Made by a program: the position numbers and the translations under genes. From assembly GCF_003987495.1 (NCBI RefSeq), contig NZ_NGJU01000015.1, positions 30,148-94,147 of the forward strand: a stretch of 64,000 bases of DNA, given 5' to 3'. This document shows positions 1-9,216 of the stretch, piece after piece. Positions within the stretch are counted from its first letter, which is position 1. Each line of letters starts with the position of its first letter. The stretch comes from Vagococcus salmoninarum. GTDB lineage: Bacteria; Bacillota; Bacilli; Lactobacillales; Vagococcaceae. Below the pieces are notes generated by a model. It had not been told where the DNA came from. It searched no databases and saw only the letters and a program-made list of their open reading frames with translations.

Positions 1-2195
1 TTATCCCCTTGAGTCCTTACCGAACAAAAAGCCACTAGTTCCCGAGACTCATGATAAACAACACCGATATCTCCGTGATTTAAGTAGTTAATGTCAAACC
101 GGCCGACTGCAAAATAGCGTTCCTCACGGCCTTGGTTAAATATTTCAGAAACTTTGGCAACTTCTCGCAGTAATTCTTCTGAGTGAGGGCCTTCGTAATA
201 TTGAAATGTATAACCTTGATTGGCTAAACGTTCTGTTGATAAATTTTTAGTATGAAAATTTCTAGACAAACTGTCTTCAGCTCGTAAATTAAGCTGAGCT
301 TCTTCTCCTAGCTTCATAAAATCAAAGCCTAAGTCATGTAAACTTAAGGCATAGTCATCAGTAATGCCGTAAAAGACCAGTTGATACCCTAATTTATCTG
401 CCTCAGCTAGAAACTGACTAGTGGCAGCATGAAAGAGACTCTTTTTACCTACTGGATCACCTAAAACAAACAATTTACTACTTTGAATTTCAAAGGTGAA
501 GAAGACTTTGTCCCAGCCTTTTTCTTGATAATAATAATTACGTTTGTCTTTTAAGAAGACTAAATGACTATAACTAGTCCCACCATACTTTTCTAATAAC
601 CAACTCACACGATTATCATCGTAAAAGACTCCCGGTTTCTCTTGACTCCCTAGATAATGATAAAGTAAATAAATCGTAATTGCTGCTAAAACAACTCCCG
701 CTAAGCCTTGTAACCAGACATCTTCTGAGGGAAACAAAAGAAATTTAGCTGGCACCTCACCGTGTTCTAAGCGTTCAGTAGAATAAAAGCCCACTACTGA
801 ATAAAGGATAAATAACAAACCGTATAAGACCCCATCAAAAATTAAAGACTCCCACGTAAATAATAGCTGTTTACGATAAAATTCTCGCCGTGACCAATAA
901 ACACAGGCAATTAAGAACCCATAAAATAATAACAATTTCCAGGAAATATCCCGGGTAACAGTATTAGCAATACAAAAAATCAAGACAGCTAATAAAGGCA
1001 AGTAGGCTTTTTTCACTCGGTGACTGACCCCTCGAGCCAAGCCTAACAGTAAAAAGCCAATTAACATATTTAACGTTTGGTCTAAAAAGTCAAAAGAAAA
1101 AGGCATAATTTTTTGAAACAGCCAACTTAAATTTGATAGATTAGGTACCGTTGATAATAAAATCATCATCACTCCAGCAAAGTAGACCATACAGACTAAA
1201 ATAAAATGAGCGGTTTTTTGAGCAAACAACTGGGGCAGCTCATCAAAAAACTGGTTGATTTTAGCACTTGTTTGGTGCAAGTAAGAAAAGATTCCTGTTA
1301 AAAAAGGAATCAAATAATAGAAAATTCGGTAGTACAACAACCAAGCTAAGGCTAACTCTTTACTAATCCCCACGTGACCAAGTCCGACAATCATTAAAAC
1401 ATCAAAGGTTCCCATGCCACCAGGGACCATAGAAATCATCCCGATAAATGTGGCTGTTACAAATAATGGATAGACTTGGAGTAAGTCTACAGGCACCTCA
1501 ATAATAAAACCAATGACTAAAAAGGCTCCTAATGCTCCTAGCCATTGACCAAAGGAACCTAAGACGAGCAAGGCTAAGCGTCGATTACTAAAATCAGCAA
1601 AGAGTTTTTGGCCTTTCAACTTAATGAAACTAACTAAGAGTGGTGTATATAAACTCCCCCCTAATAACCAAATCCAATAAGTCCGATAAGGATTATTTGG
1701 CCGAAAAATAAAGATGTCACTTAAGGTGATTAAACAGAGGACCGATAAGCCTGACAACATAAAAATGGCTACTTTTGAAACAGTTGTAATCACTTTTCGG
1801 GTACCAACGCCACTACCGTAAAAACGACCTCTGAGGGTGGCGCCAATGACACCACCAAACCCTGCCAAGTTATTAATAGTATTCGTCGTCCAACCTGAGG
1901 TAAATAATTCTTTGTGAGGTAACCTTGGTTTACCTTGCTCTTCTAAAATATCCAATGTGACCCAATCGTAGGTGAGCATTGGTAAAACAGCGACTAAGCC
2001 AACAGCTACCATCTTCAATAAATTTCGCCGTCCCTGTCCTAAAAGAACATTTTTTAGATCTAACCAAGTCATTCCTTGGAGAATTGAGGTCATTTGATTA
2101 ATCACAAACAACAAGACGGAAAAAAGAAAAATAATTTTTAAGATACTACTGTATTTTTTTAACCAATAACTTAGTTTTTTTAGTAACTCTTTCAT
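1..2195 (-). CDS. mprF: Phosphatidylglycerol lysyltransferase MprF, C-terminus beyond window edge
   Basis: MprF transfers lysine (or another amino acid) from aminoacyl-tRNA to phosphatidylglycerol and flips the product outward, lowering the negative surface charge and giving resistance to cationic peptides. The reading frame starts at ATG 2195 behind a GGAG site and stays open to base 1, giving about 731 residues; family members have about 840-870, so roughly 120 C-terminal residues lie outside. The first two thirds are hydrophobic with many predicted membrane segments (flippase part). The last visible part reads INYLNHGDIGVVYHESRELV, typical of the cytosolic synthetase domain. It is divergent from proC. 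The open end is an edge effect, not a truncation. Confidence 0.9.
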   Translation of the reverse strand, partial: MKELLKKLSYWLKKYSSILKIIFLFSVLLFVINQMTSILQGMTWLDLKNVLLGQGRRNLLKMVAVGLVAVLPMLTYDWVTLDILEEQGKPRLPHKELFTSGWTTNTINNLAGFGGVIGATLRGRFYGSGVGTRKVITTVSKVAIFMLSGLSVLCLITLSDIFIFRPNNPYRTYWIWLLGGSLYTPLLVSFIKLKGQKLFADFSNRRLALLVLGSFGQWLGALGAFLVIGFIIEVPVDLLQVYPLFVTATFIGMISMVPGGMGTFDVLMIVGLGHVGISKELALAWLLYYRIFYYLIPFLTGIFSYLHQTSAKINQFFDELPQLFAQKTAHFILVCMVYFAGVMMILLSTVPNLSNLSWLFQKIMPFSFDFLDQTLNMLIGFLLLGLARGVSHRVKKAYLPLLAVLIFCIANTVTRDISWKLLLFYGFLIACVYWSRREFYRKQLLFTWESLIFDGVLYGLLFILYSVVGFYSTERLEHGEVPAKFLLFPSEDVWLQGLAGVVLAAITIYLLYHYLGSQEKPGVFYDDNRVSWLLEKYGGTSYSHLVFLKDKRNYYYQEKGWDKVFFTFEIQSSKLFVLGDPVGKKSLFHAATSQFLAEADKLGYQLVFYGITDDYALSLHDLGFDFMKLGEEAQLNLRAEDSLSRNFHTKNLSTERLANQGYTFQYYEGPHSEELLREVAKVSEIFNQGREERYFAVGRFDINYLNHGDIGVVYHESRELVAFCSVRTQGD

Positions 2196-2302
2196 GATTT
2201 CAACTCCATTTATCTTCATAAGTGCTTCTATATTTAAATATTTATTCTTCTTATATATGTTAGCTCAAAAAGGCTGATAATACTACTAAAATCAGGAAAG
2301 GT

Positions 2303-2331
2303 TTGCAGTCTCTACTCTTTAGAAGTAAAAT
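2303..2331 (+). promoter_or_regulatory. Sigma-A promoter of proC
   Basis: TTGCAG at 2303-2308 and TAAAAT at 2326-2331 are separated by exactly 17 bp, about 35 bp before the proC start. Both hexamers are close to consensus. Confidence 0.6.
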
Positions 2332-2365
2332 TGAACTATCATATTAGCAGAAAGAAGGAACAGCG

Positions 2366-3169
2366 ATGAAACTTGGCTTTATTGGTGCCGGTAATATGGC
2401 CCAAGGAATTATTAAAGGTTTAATCTCAACAAACAAAATCAGTAGTGACAAGATTATTATTACGGCAAGTACGCCTAGCCGCAGCCAACTCTTGGCAAAA
2501 GAATTAGGTGTCACTAGTGCCTCTTCTAATATGGAGTTAGTCGCAGCTGTGGATATCGTGATTTTAGCAACTAAACCGTACTTGTTGCCGGAGATTTTAA
2601 GAGCGATTAACACCCCAGAATTAGCAACAAATAAACTGTTTATCTCGATTGCGGCGAGCTTAACATTAGATAGTCTAAGTGCTCACTTACCCCTTGAACA
2701 AAAAATCATTCGGGTGATGCCAAATATGAACATTAGTATCGGTCATAGTGTCTCCGCAGTTTGTGGCAATGATTACGTTTCAAAGCATGATATCGCCCAA
2801 GTAATCAACTTATTTGAAACAGTTGGTTCCGCTTATGAAGTATCTGAAAAAGACTTCAGTAATTTTACTTCTTTAGCTGGTTGTTCCCCTGCTTATACTT
2901 ATCTTTACATCGATGCTATGTCACGGTCTGGGGTCAAAAACGGTCTCCCTAAAAAATTAGCTACGAAAATTGCTGCCGAAGCTGTTTTAGGTAGCGCCAA
3001 AATGGTCCTTGAATCCCTTGATGAGACGCCTTGGGATTTAATTGATAAAGTCTGTTCCCCTGGTGGCACAACCATTGCCGGACTAGTTGCCTTAGAAGAA
3101 GAAGCCTTTATGGCCACCGTTATTAAAGGCCTTGAAGCAACGATTCAACGAGATGCTGAATTAAGTTAA
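2366..3169 (+). CDS. proC: Pyrroline-5-carboxylate reductase
   Basis: Last step of proline synthesis: reduces 1-pyrroline-5-carboxylate to L-proline with NAD(P)H in the cytosol. The protein has 267 residues, the usual length. The N-terminus MKLGFIGAGNMAQG is the Rossmann dinucleotide loop (GxGxMA). Near residues 170-245 are the conserved dimerisation and active-site segments, ending in CSPGGTTIAGL, the family signature. The start ATG is preceded by AGAAGGAA. It is transcribed alone, divergent from mprF. No other proline genes are in the window. Confidence 0.96.
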   Translation: MKLGFIGAGNMAQGIIKGLISTNKISSDKIIITASTPSRSQLLAKELGVTSASSNMELVAAVDIVILATKPYLLPEILRAINTPELATNKLFISIAASLTLDSLSAHLPLEQKIIRVMPNMNISIGHSVSAVCGNDYVSKHDIAQVINLFETVGSAYEVSEKDFSNFTSLAGCSPAYTYLYIDAMSRSGVKNGLPKKLATKIAAEAVLGSAKMVLESLDETPWDLIDKVCSPGGTTIAGLVALEEEAFMATVIKGLEATIQRDAELS

Positions 3170-3491
3170 CCATGACAGAAGCTGATTCTAGTAAAAAGAA
3201 ACGTTTGTCCTTTGTGACTTTTCATTTTACAGGTCAGCTTTTTATTATCGTTTCATAAAAACAATATTGTTTTTAATCATCTGTTATTTTCACACCTCTT
3301 TTTCACTTGATAAAACCATTAAACTAAGGTTTTTAGAGGATTACATCGATACCCACTCCGTTTTTTATTTTTTTACTCCCTTGTTTTTTTCAAGCTTTTC
3401 TAGCCTTCCCATTGCTGTTTTTCACAAAATAAGTAACAATACACTTAACTTGTCACGGAACAAGTATTATTGATGAACGGAGGAACTACTC
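3170..3491 (+). promoter_or_regulatory. 322-bp intergenic leader before metN with two hairpins
   Basis: No convincing gene lies here; a 68-codon frame at 3267-3473 is rich in F/S/Y and has no ribosome-binding site. Two structures are visible. At about 3185-3240 AAGCTGA pairs with TCAGCTT and GTAAAA with TTTTAC, followed by TTTTTATT; this looks like a long-loop terminator for proC. At 3448-3465 ACTTGT pairs with ACAAGT around CACGGA, 26 bases before metN. I searched by eye for S-box, T-box and SMK hallmark sequences and saw none. Confidence 0.35.
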
Positions 3492-4229
3492 ATGATTACC
3501 TTTCAGAATGTCGCCAAACAATTCTCGCAGGGCCCGACAAGTACCTCAGCTTTAAGTTCACTTTCTCTAACAATTGACGAAGCTGAGATTTTTGGAATCC
3601 TTGGGGAAAGTGGGTCTGGTAAATCAACCTTACTCCGTTTAATTAATAGGATTGAAGAACCAACTAGTGGTGAAATTTTGATTAATGGCCAAAGCTACAA
3701 TCAGTTAAAAGGGAAAGAACAACAACGCTATCGTCAACAAACTGCCATGATCTTCCAACAGTTTAATTTATTGAACAACTTAACTGTTGCTCAAAATGTG
3801 GCCTTGCCTTTAAAGCTCCAAAAAAAGCATCAGCCTGAAAAAATTGAAGAACTGTTGAAATTTGTTAACATGTGGGACAAACAAGGGGCATACCCGAAAC
3901 AATTAAGTGGTGGGCAAAAACAACGAGTCGCAATTGCCCGGGCCCTGACTACTGATCCAAAGATTTTACTATGTGACGAACCGACTTCAGCATTAGATGA
4001 CCAACATAGCAACGAGATTATTCAGTTACTAAAACATATCAATCAACAGTTCCAGACAACAATTGTGATTGTAAGTCATGAATTCCAAGTCATTCGCCAA
4101 CTTTGTCAACGAGGGGCAATTTTAGAGGAAGGGAAATTACTCGATGTGGTTCAAATTAAACCTTTAACCAAAGATAATAAAACTTACTCTTCTTACTACC
4201 AGCGAGCCTTGGAGCAGTTAAGCTTATGA
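3492..4229 (+). CDS. metN: Methionine ABC transporter ATPase (short form)
   Basis: Energy-coupling subunit of a MetNIQ-type importer for methionine and its derivatives. All ABC motifs are present: Walker A GESGSGKST at residues 38-46, a Q-loop in FQQFNLL, signature LSGGQKQR, and Walker B LLCDEPTSALD. At 245 residues it lacks the C-terminal NIL/ACT-like domain that makes typical MetN about 340 residues and senses methionine. The ATG has GGAGG eleven bases upstream, and the stop overlaps the metI start by 4 bp (ATGA). Substrate assignment rests on the MetI/MetQ neighbours; a general polar-amino-acid transporter is less likely. Confidence 0.85.
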   Translation: MITFQNVAKQFSQGPTSTSALSSLSLTIDEAEIFGILGESGSGKSTLLRLINRIEEPTSGEILINGQSYNQLKGKEQQRYRQQTAMIFQQFNLLNNLTVAQNVALPLKLQKKHQPEKIEELLKFVNMWDKQGAYPKQLSGGQKQRVAIARALTTDPKILLCDEPTSALDDQHSNEIIQLLKHINQQFQTTIVIVSHEFQVIRQLCQRGAILEEGKLLDVVQIKPLTKDNKTYSSYYQRALEQLSL

Positions 4230-4900
4230 CGACTTATTTAGAACGCTTAGTTTATTACCAACCAGAAATTACGAAGGCATTTTTTGAAACAAGTTACATG
4301 TTGTCGATTTCATTAATTGCTGCCTTACTTTTTGGTCTGCCCTTAGGAACTTATTTGTTTTTAACTGGTTCCAGTGGGGTTATCAAACAGCCTTGGTTAG
4401 CTATTTGCTTAAATGCTTACGTCAATATTGTCCGATCCTTTCCTTTTTTATTGTTCGTCATTGCCTTGATTCCCCTTACTCGTTTTTTAATCGGCAGTTC
4501 CTTTGGGACCTACGCTGCTTCCTTACCCTTAAGTCTCGTAGCTGTCGCCATTTATGGTCGGCTAGTTGAGCAAGTTTTATTAGATGTCCCTCATGAAGTG
4601 ATCGAGTTGGCCCAGTCACTTGGGGCTAGTCGGTATCAATTGATCGTTCATTTCTTGTTCGTGGAAGCACGTTCAGGATTAGTTTTAAGTTTGACTTCGG
4701 TATTAATTAGCATGATTTCTTATTCAACAGTGATGGGTGTAATTGGTGGTGGCGGAATTGGCGACTTTGCGATCCGTTACGGTTATCAACGTTATGAATT
4801 CGATATTATGTATACAACGATTCTGGCAATTATCTTAATTGTCGTACTGTTTCAATTTTTAGGTACTACCATCGCCAAAAAAATCGATAAAAGAAAATAG
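4226..4900 (+). CDS. metI: Methionine ABC transporter permease
   Basis: Membrane channel subunit of the MetNIQ importer. It has 224 residues and about five hydrophobic segments, the normal MetI size. The cytoplasmic EAA-like loop that docks on the ATPase is visible as HEVIELAQSLGASRYQLI around residues 126-143. The C-terminal third carries the glycine-rich GVIGGGGIGDFAIRYGYQRY segment characteristic of MetI. It overlaps metN by 4 bp and ends 10 bp before metQ, so the three genes are one operon. Confidence 0.93.
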   Translation: MTTYLERLVYYQPEITKAFFETSYMLSISLIAALLFGLPLGTYLFLTGSSGVIKQPWLAICLNAYVNIVRSFPFLLFVIALIPLTRFLIGSSFGTYAASLPLSLVAVAIYGRLVEQVLLDVPHEVIELAQSLGASRYQLIVHFLFVEARSGLVLSLTSVLISMISYSTVMGVIGGGGIGDFAIRYGYQRYEFDIMYTTILAIILIVVLFQFLGTTIAKKIDKRK

Positions 4901-4910
4901 GAGTGTCAAA

Positions 4911-5744
4911 ATGAAAAAAATTGTCTTAGTTAGTTTGCTTAGTCTTGTTAGTTTAGGGTTAGTCGCTTGTGGTAATAGTACTGCTAAGCCATCATCAGAA
5001 AGCTCAGCTACACCGGAAAACAAAGTCGTTAAAATCGCTGCTCATCTCCCAACCATGGTTGATATTATTAAGGTAGCTACTCCTGTCATGGAAGAAGCCG
5101 GTTATACGTTAGAATTAGTGCAAGTCAATGACAACATTCAATACAATGAACTATTAAAAAATGAAGAAGTTGATGCTAACTTTGCCCAACATCAACCTTT
5201 TATGGAGACTTTTAACCAAGAGCGTGACGCTAATCTAGTCGCTGTACAAAAGATTTACGATGCGAAAGTTGGCTTTTATTCAAAAAATGCTAAAACCATC
5301 GATGAGATTCCTGATGGTTCAAAAGTCGCGATTCCAAGTGACGTCTCTAACGAAGGCCGCGCTTTAGCAATTTTAGATAATGCTGGCTTAATCACTTTAG
5401 ATAAAGGGGTTGGTTTTGAAGGCACGACTAAAGACATTGTTGAAAACCCTCATAATTTCCAATGGTTATCTGTTGATTTGTTAAATCTTTCAGAAACTTA
5501 TGACGAAAAAGATGTCTCACTCGTTTATAACTACCCGGCATATATTGCTAAAATTGATTTAACGCCAGATGACGCCTTGATTTTAGAAGAGAAAATTGAC
5601 CAACGCTTTTCAATTAGTCTCGTTGCCCGTGAAGACAATCAAGACTCACCAGAAATTACGGCTTTGAAAAAAGCCATGACTAGTCCTGAAGTAAAAAAAT
5701 TCTTAGAAGAAGAACATGGTAATACGATTGTTCCCTCATTTTAA
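4911..5744 (+). CDS. metQ: Methionine-binding lipoprotein (NlpA family)
   Basis: Substrate-binding protein that hands methionine to MetNI on the outer face of the membrane. The signal peptide MKKIVLVSLLSLVSLGLVAC ends in a lipobox with the lipidated cysteine at residue 20, followed by an S/T/E-rich linker. The mature part has the NlpA fold signature around VKIAAHLPTMVDIIK and NEEVDANFAQHQPFMETF. With 277 residues it matches the family. It is last in metNIQ and is followed by a strong terminator. Confidence 0.93.
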   Translation: MKKIVLVSLLSLVSLGLVACGNSTAKPSSESSATPENKVVKIAAHLPTMVDIIKVATPVMEEAGYTLELVQVNDNIQYNELLKNEEVDANFAQHQPFMETFNQERDANLVAVQKIYDAKVGFYSKNAKTIDEIPDGSKVAIPSDVSNEGRALAILDNAGLITLDKGVGFEGTTKDIVENPHNFQWLSVDLLNLSETYDEKDVSLVYNYPAYIAKIDLTPDDALILEEKIDQRFSISLVAREDNQDSPEITALKKAMTSPEVKKFLEEEHGNTIVPSF

Positions 5745-5751
5745 GCGATAT

Positions 5752-5789
5752 AAAAAGCACCAATCAGCTGAGCTGATTGGTGCTTTTTT
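5752..5789. terminator. Bidirectional terminator between metQ and dps
   Basis: A near-perfect inverted repeat (AAAAAGCACCAATCAGCT against its complement, minimal loop) with A-run and T-run on the two sides. It serves the convergent metQ and dps genes. Confidence 0.9.
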
Positions 5790-5792
5790 AGT

Positions 5793-6254
5793 TTAAATTC
5801 CTGGTTCACGGCCTAGTTTAGCTGTTAACATCCAGATTGTTTTTTCAACACTACCTTTAAAATCGATCAAGAGGTCTTCTGTGACTTGATCCCCTTCTGC
5901 CCCGGCAACTTCAATGCCTTCTGCAAAGAGTCCTTGGAAGTAACGGTAGCCGGTGATTAAGTCTTCTATTCGTTGGTTCAGCTCTTTGTCATAGCTACCT
6001 TTTTCAGAAGTTAATTTCGTGTGTGTCGCAAATTCTGTTAACGTTGAGTAAGGAGCGCCACCGATTGTTATTAGTCGTTCAGCGACTTCATCAAGTTGAT
6101 CATTAACCACATCCATAAATTCGTCCATTTGCGGATGTAACGTTAAGAAATCATTACCACGCATGTACCAGTGGGTTTGGTGAATCATTGTTGCGAATTG
6201 GCTCAAGTCAGCGACTAACTGATTTAAGACAACTTGGGTTTTTGGGTAACTCAT
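5793..6254 (-). CDS. dps: Dps-family ferritin-like DNA-protecting protein
   Basis: Dodecameric mini-ferritin that oxidises Fe(II) with peroxide and stores the iron, protecting DNA. The protein has 153 residues. The intersubunit ferroxidase ligands are visible: His in HQTHWYMRG (about residue 31), the Asp/Glu pair in HPQMDEFMDVVNDQLDEVAER. It lacks a lysine-rich N-terminal tail, so direct DNA binding is doubtful, as in several Firmicute Dpr proteins. It has its own promoter and lies beside the metal importer, which fits iron/manganese balance. I saw no clear PerR box. Confidence 0.92.
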   Translation of the reverse strand: MSYPKTQVVLNQLVADLSQFATMIHQTHWYMRGNDFLTLHPQMDEFMDVVNDQLDEVAERLITIGGAPYSTLTEFATHTKLTSEKGSYDKELNQRIEDLITGYRYFQGLFAEGIEVAGAEGDQVTEDLLIDFKGSVEKTIWMLTAKLGREPGI

Positions 6255-6310
6255 AATAATTAATTCCTCCTTTTAATTTGGATTGCTAATTTAATCCTTT
6301 GACTACTTCT

Positions 6311-6339
6311 ATCCTAGCCCCTCTGGAAGATAAGTGCAA
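6311..6339 (-). promoter_or_regulatory. Probable promoter of dps
   Basis: On the minus strand TTGCAC (6339-6334) and TAGGAT (6316-6311) are 17 bp apart, about 57 bp before the dps start. The -10 is imperfect. Confidence 0.4.
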
Positions 6340-6380
6340 CTAACTCCTCTTAATTGATAGTCTTTCTCAATTATTCCCAA

Positions 6381-6413
6381 GACAAAAAAACAAGGAGACG
6401 CCTCTCCCTGTTT
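6381..6413 (-). terminator. Terminator after the metal transporter operon
   Basis: On the minus strand AAACAGGGAGA pairs with TCTCCTTGTTT (one G-T pair) around a GGCG loop, followed by seven T. Confidence 0.85.
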
Positions 6414-6462
6414 TCACACTATTTATTTTCAGTTGCCGATTAAGCATTGACTGACAGACTCG

Positions 6463-7398
6463 TTATTGATTTAACCCTTCATGAATCTTATTTAAGTTCC
6501 ACTCCATCATCTTGTAATAAGTATCACCATTTTCACCTTTAGCCGCTAAAGAGTCGGTAAATATTTTTTCGTAAATAGGTACCCCAGTTTCTTTCGAGAC
6601 ACTTTCCATACTTCGTGGGTCAATACTAGATTCTACGAACAGGGCGGGAACTTTCGTCTCTCTGATCCGGTCAATAATTTGACTCATTTGATCTGGCGTT
6701 CCTTGGCTTTCTGTATTAATCTCCCAAATGTAACCAGCTTCTAAACCGTAAGCTTTTGAGAAGTATTTAAAGGCTCCTTCACTAGTTACAAGTAAGGCTT
6801 TATCTGCAGGTAGATCATTGAATTTTTCTTTTGCCTCTTGATCTAACTTAGTTAACTCCTCAATGTAAGCTGCGGCATTTTTTTGATAATCGTCTTGATT
6901 TTCTTCGTCTTTACTAATTAAGACGTCACGCATATTTTCAACGTATTTAATCCCATTAGATATATCTAACCAAGCGTGTGGGTCTTGTTCGGATTCTTGA
7001 CCTTCACCAGAAAGATACATCGGTGATACTCCTTTACTGACTTCAAAGAAATCTTCTTCCGCTTCTTTATGCGAGGTTTCCATTAATTTTACAAACCAAC
7101 CATTGCCACCTGTTTCTAAGTTTAAGCCATTATAAAAGATGACTTCCGCTTCAGTTGATTTTGCTATATCTTCTGGTAAAGGCTCATATTCATGGGGGTC
7201 AGTCCCCACTGGTACGATACTATGAACATTGATTTTATCACCGCCGATATTTTCAGCTAAGTCGGCAATAATTGAGTTCGTCGCTACGACTTGGACTTTC
7301 CCATCGGTCTGGGCTGTTTCTGCTGTTTCTTTTTGACCACATGCTGCTAAAGTTAAGACTGCTAGCAAGCTTAACGTCATTATTTTAAGTTGTTTCAT
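6463..7398 (-). CDS. Manganese/zinc-binding lipoprotein (PsaA/MtsA/EfaA family)
   Basis: Cluster A-I metal-binding protein that captures Mn(II) or Zn(II) for the adjacent ABC importer. The signal peptide ends LAVLTLAAC with lipid cysteine at residue 20. The four metal ligands expected in PsaA are all in place: His in [10 protein letters not shown], His in DPHAWLD, Glu in TSEGAFKYF, and Asp in SSIDPRS. There is no His-rich loop, which favours manganese over zinc. It overlaps the permease gene by 14 bp and is last in the operon, an order seen in some Mn transporters. Confidence 0.92.
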   Translation of the reverse strand: MKQLKIMTLSLLAVLTLAACGQKETAETAQTDGKVQVVATNSIIADLAENIGGDKINVHSIVPVGTDPHEYEPLPEDIAKSTEAEVIFYNGLNLETGGNGWFVKLMETSHKEAEEDFFEVSKGVSPMYLSGEGQESEQDPHAWLDISNGIKYVENMRDVLISKDEENQDDYQKNAAAYIEELTKLDQEAKEKFNDLPADKALLVTSEGAFKYFSKAYGLEAGYIWEINTESQGTPDQMSQIIDRIRETKVPALFVESSIDPRSMESVSKETGVPIYEKIFTDSLAAKGENGDTYYKMMEWNLNKIHEGLNQ

Positions 7399-8242
7399 TT
7401 AATTTCCTCTCTTTCTTTTTAAAGACAATCCCTTGTTTTGGTGAAAAGATAAACGCAATAATGAAAAATCCAGCTGCTGTTAAGACAATGGCAGCTCCTG
7501 AAGCTAAGTTGTAATTGTAGCTAAAGAATAAACCAATCACTGAACTTAAGGTACTAAGTAGTGCCGAAATCACAATCATTACAGAAAGTTTATTAGTTAA
7601 TAAGAAGGCCGTCGCTGCTGGTGTCACTAAGAGCGCCACAACTAAGACTGTTCCTACAGTTTGTAAAGAAGTCACTGCTACTAAAGTTAAGCCAAACATA
7701 AGGCCGTAATGGATTAATTGGACATTTAAGCCGTAAGCTTGGGCCATTGTTGGATCAAAGGAACTAACTAATAGCTCTTTGTAAAAGATTATGACAAAAA
7801 TAAAAACAACTAAGGCCACACTAGCAGTAATCACAATATCACTTTGACGAACGGCTAAGACATTCCCAAATAAAATGTGATACAAATCTGTTGAACTTTT
7901 AGCAAAAGAAATTAAAATAATTCCTAAAGCGAAAAATGAGCTAAAAACAATCCCAATCGCAGTATCGTTTTTTAGTTTACTTTTTTGGGTAACAAAACCG
8001 ATTAAACCAGCAGCCATTAAGCCAAAGACTGAGGCACCAATAATAAAGTTTGCCCCTACCATATAGGAAATCGCCACACCTGGTAAGACGGCATGAGAAA
8101 TGGCATCTCCCATTAACGACATGCCTCTTAAGACAATAAAACTACCAATCACACCTGAAATTAATCCAACAATAATACAAGTAATTAAGGCATTTTGTAA
8201 AAATTCATACTTCACTAAGCCATCAATAAAATTTGCAATCAT
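7385..8242 (-). CDS. Mn/Zn ABC transporter permease (ZnuB/MtsC family)
   Basis: Membrane subunit of the metal importer. It has 285 residues and about eight hydrophobic helices with the ABC-3 family segments, including [20 protein letters not shown] near residue 40 and [14 protein letters not shown] in the middle. Its start touches the ATPase stop (TAATG), so translation of the two is coupled. It works with the lipoprotein and ATPase on either side. Confidence 0.93.
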   Translation of the reverse strand: MIANFIDGLVKYEFLQNALITCIIVGLISGVIGSFIVLRGMSLMGDAISHAVLPGVAISYMVGANFIIGASVFGLMAAGLIGFVTQKSKLKNDTAIGIVFSSFFALGIILISFAKSSTDLYHILFGNVLAVRQSDIVITASVALVVFIFVIIFYKELLVSSFDPTMAQAYGLNVQLIHYGLMFGLTLVAVTSLQTVGTVLVVALLVTPAATAFLLTNKLSVMIVISALLSTLSSVIGLFFSYNYNLASGAAIVLTAAGFFIIAFIFSPKQGIVFKKKERKLNETT

Positions 8243-9033
8243 TATGCCCCAACTCCTTTAATTATAATGCTCCCCATTGTATCGCCATAGGCTTTTTGAA
8301 TGTTAGTCGTCGTAAATGAGGTCGCTACTGGTCCATAACTAACTAATTCTTTGTTGATAATCACTAGTTCATCAAAATATTCGATGACTTTATGTAAATC
8401 ATGATGAACAATGACAATTGTTTTACCAATTGCTTTTAATTCTTTCAATAGATCAATAATAACTTTTTCACTAGTCATATCAATCCCAACAAAAGGTTCG
8501 TCTAAAAAGATAATCTCAGCATCTTGTGCTAAAGCTCTAGCAATAAAGACCCGCTGTAATTGCCCACCGGATAATTCACCGATTTGGCGTTTCTTAAATT
8601 CGGTCATTTTAACTAGCTCTAAGCTTGCTAGCACCCGTTCTTTATCGGCTTTTTTAGGCCGGTGGAACAAGCCTAACTTAGGAAAAGTGCCTAATAAAAC
8701 AACTTCCTCAACTGTAATTGGAAAAGTTAAATCAATTGCGCTTCGTTGTTCCACATAAGCGATATGTTTTTTGGCTTCACTAATAGGGTGACTCCCAACT
8801 AAAGTTGTTCCATGATCGCTTTTAACAAGTCCCATCATGCCCTTAAGCAAGGTTGATTTTCCTGCGCCATTAGGTCCAATAATGCCTGTGATTTTCCCTG
8901 GTGCTAGCTCTAAGGTAATATCTTTAATCGCGGTCTTTCCTTGGTAAGATACGGTTAACGCCTTAACATTTATTGGTTTACCGGCATAACTTGCAGTGCC
9001 TGTATGTAAATTAATTTTTTCATATGTCTCCAT
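8242..9033 (-). CDS. Mn/Zn ABC transporter ATPase
   Basis: Energy subunit of the metal importer, first gene of the three-gene operon. It has 263 residues with Walker A GPNGAGKST (about 51-59), signature LSGGQLQR, Walker B IIFLDEPFVGID and the switch histidine in VIVHHD. A 30-residue N-terminal leader before the ABC core is slightly longer than usual. The start ATG is behind GGAGGCAG. A DtxR-type operator lies directly upstream. Confidence 0.93.
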   Translation of the reverse strand: METYEKINLHTGTASYAGKPINVKALTVSYQGKTAIKDITLELAPGKITGIIGPNGAGKSTLLKGMMGLVKSDHGTTLVGSHPISEAKKHIAYVEQRSAIDLTFPITVEEVVLLGTFPKLGLFHRPKKADKERVLASLELVKMTEFKKRQIGELSGGQLQRVFIARALAQDAEIIFLDEPFVGIDMTSEKVIIDLLKELKAIGKTIVIVHHDLHKVIEYFDELVIINKELVSYGPVATSFTTTNIQKAYGDTMGSIIIKGVGA

Positions 9034-9052
9034 GCTTTTCTGCCTCCTACTA

Positions 9053-9074
9053 AAGTTTAGGTATCCCTAAACTT
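9053..9074 (-). promoter_or_regulatory. DtxR/MntR-type operator of the metal transporter
   Basis: A perfect 9-bp inverted repeat, AAGTTTAGG and CCTAAACTT, around TATC. TTTAGG/CCTAAA dyads of this form are typical binding sites of manganese-responsive DtxR-family repressors in Lactobacillales. It sits just downstream of the -10, where binding would block transcription. The regulator gene is not in this window. Confidence 0.7.
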
Positions 9075-9080
9075 AAAATA

Positions 9081-9109
9081 AGCTTACCAAAATATTCTGA
9101 TTAGGTCAA
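9081..9109 (-). promoter_or_regulatory. Promoter of the metal transporter operon
   Basis: Minus-strand TTGACC (9109-9104), 17 bp, then TAAGCT (9086-9081), immediately followed by the operator palindrome. Confidence 0.6.
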
Positions 9110-9171
9110 GCGTATTTATCTATTTAGTGAGTCCCTTTCTACTTATTGGTCTTTATCTGAAAAAATCTACA

Positions 9172-9209
9172 AAAAAAACCAGCTAGAGAGTTTCCTCCCT
9201 AGCTGGTTT
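9172..9209 (-). terminator. Terminator of trxA
   Basis: On the minus strand AAACCAGCTAGGGAG pairs with CTCTCTAGCTGGTTT around GAAA, one mismatch, followed by eight T. Confidence 0.88.
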
Positions 9210-9216
9210 AAACTGA

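Noticed and set aside
1-2195. mprF as a truncated pseudogene
   Set aside because: The frame is open to base 1 with normal family sequence; the missing end is due to the window edge.
3267-3473. 68-codon open frame between proC and metN
   Set aside because: Low-complexity F/S/Y-rich translation, no ribosome-binding site, lies in an AT-rich leader; treated as chance.
3170-3491. SAM-type riboswitch before the methionine transporter
   Set aside because: Expected from context, but none of the S-box or SMK core sequences can be found by eye.
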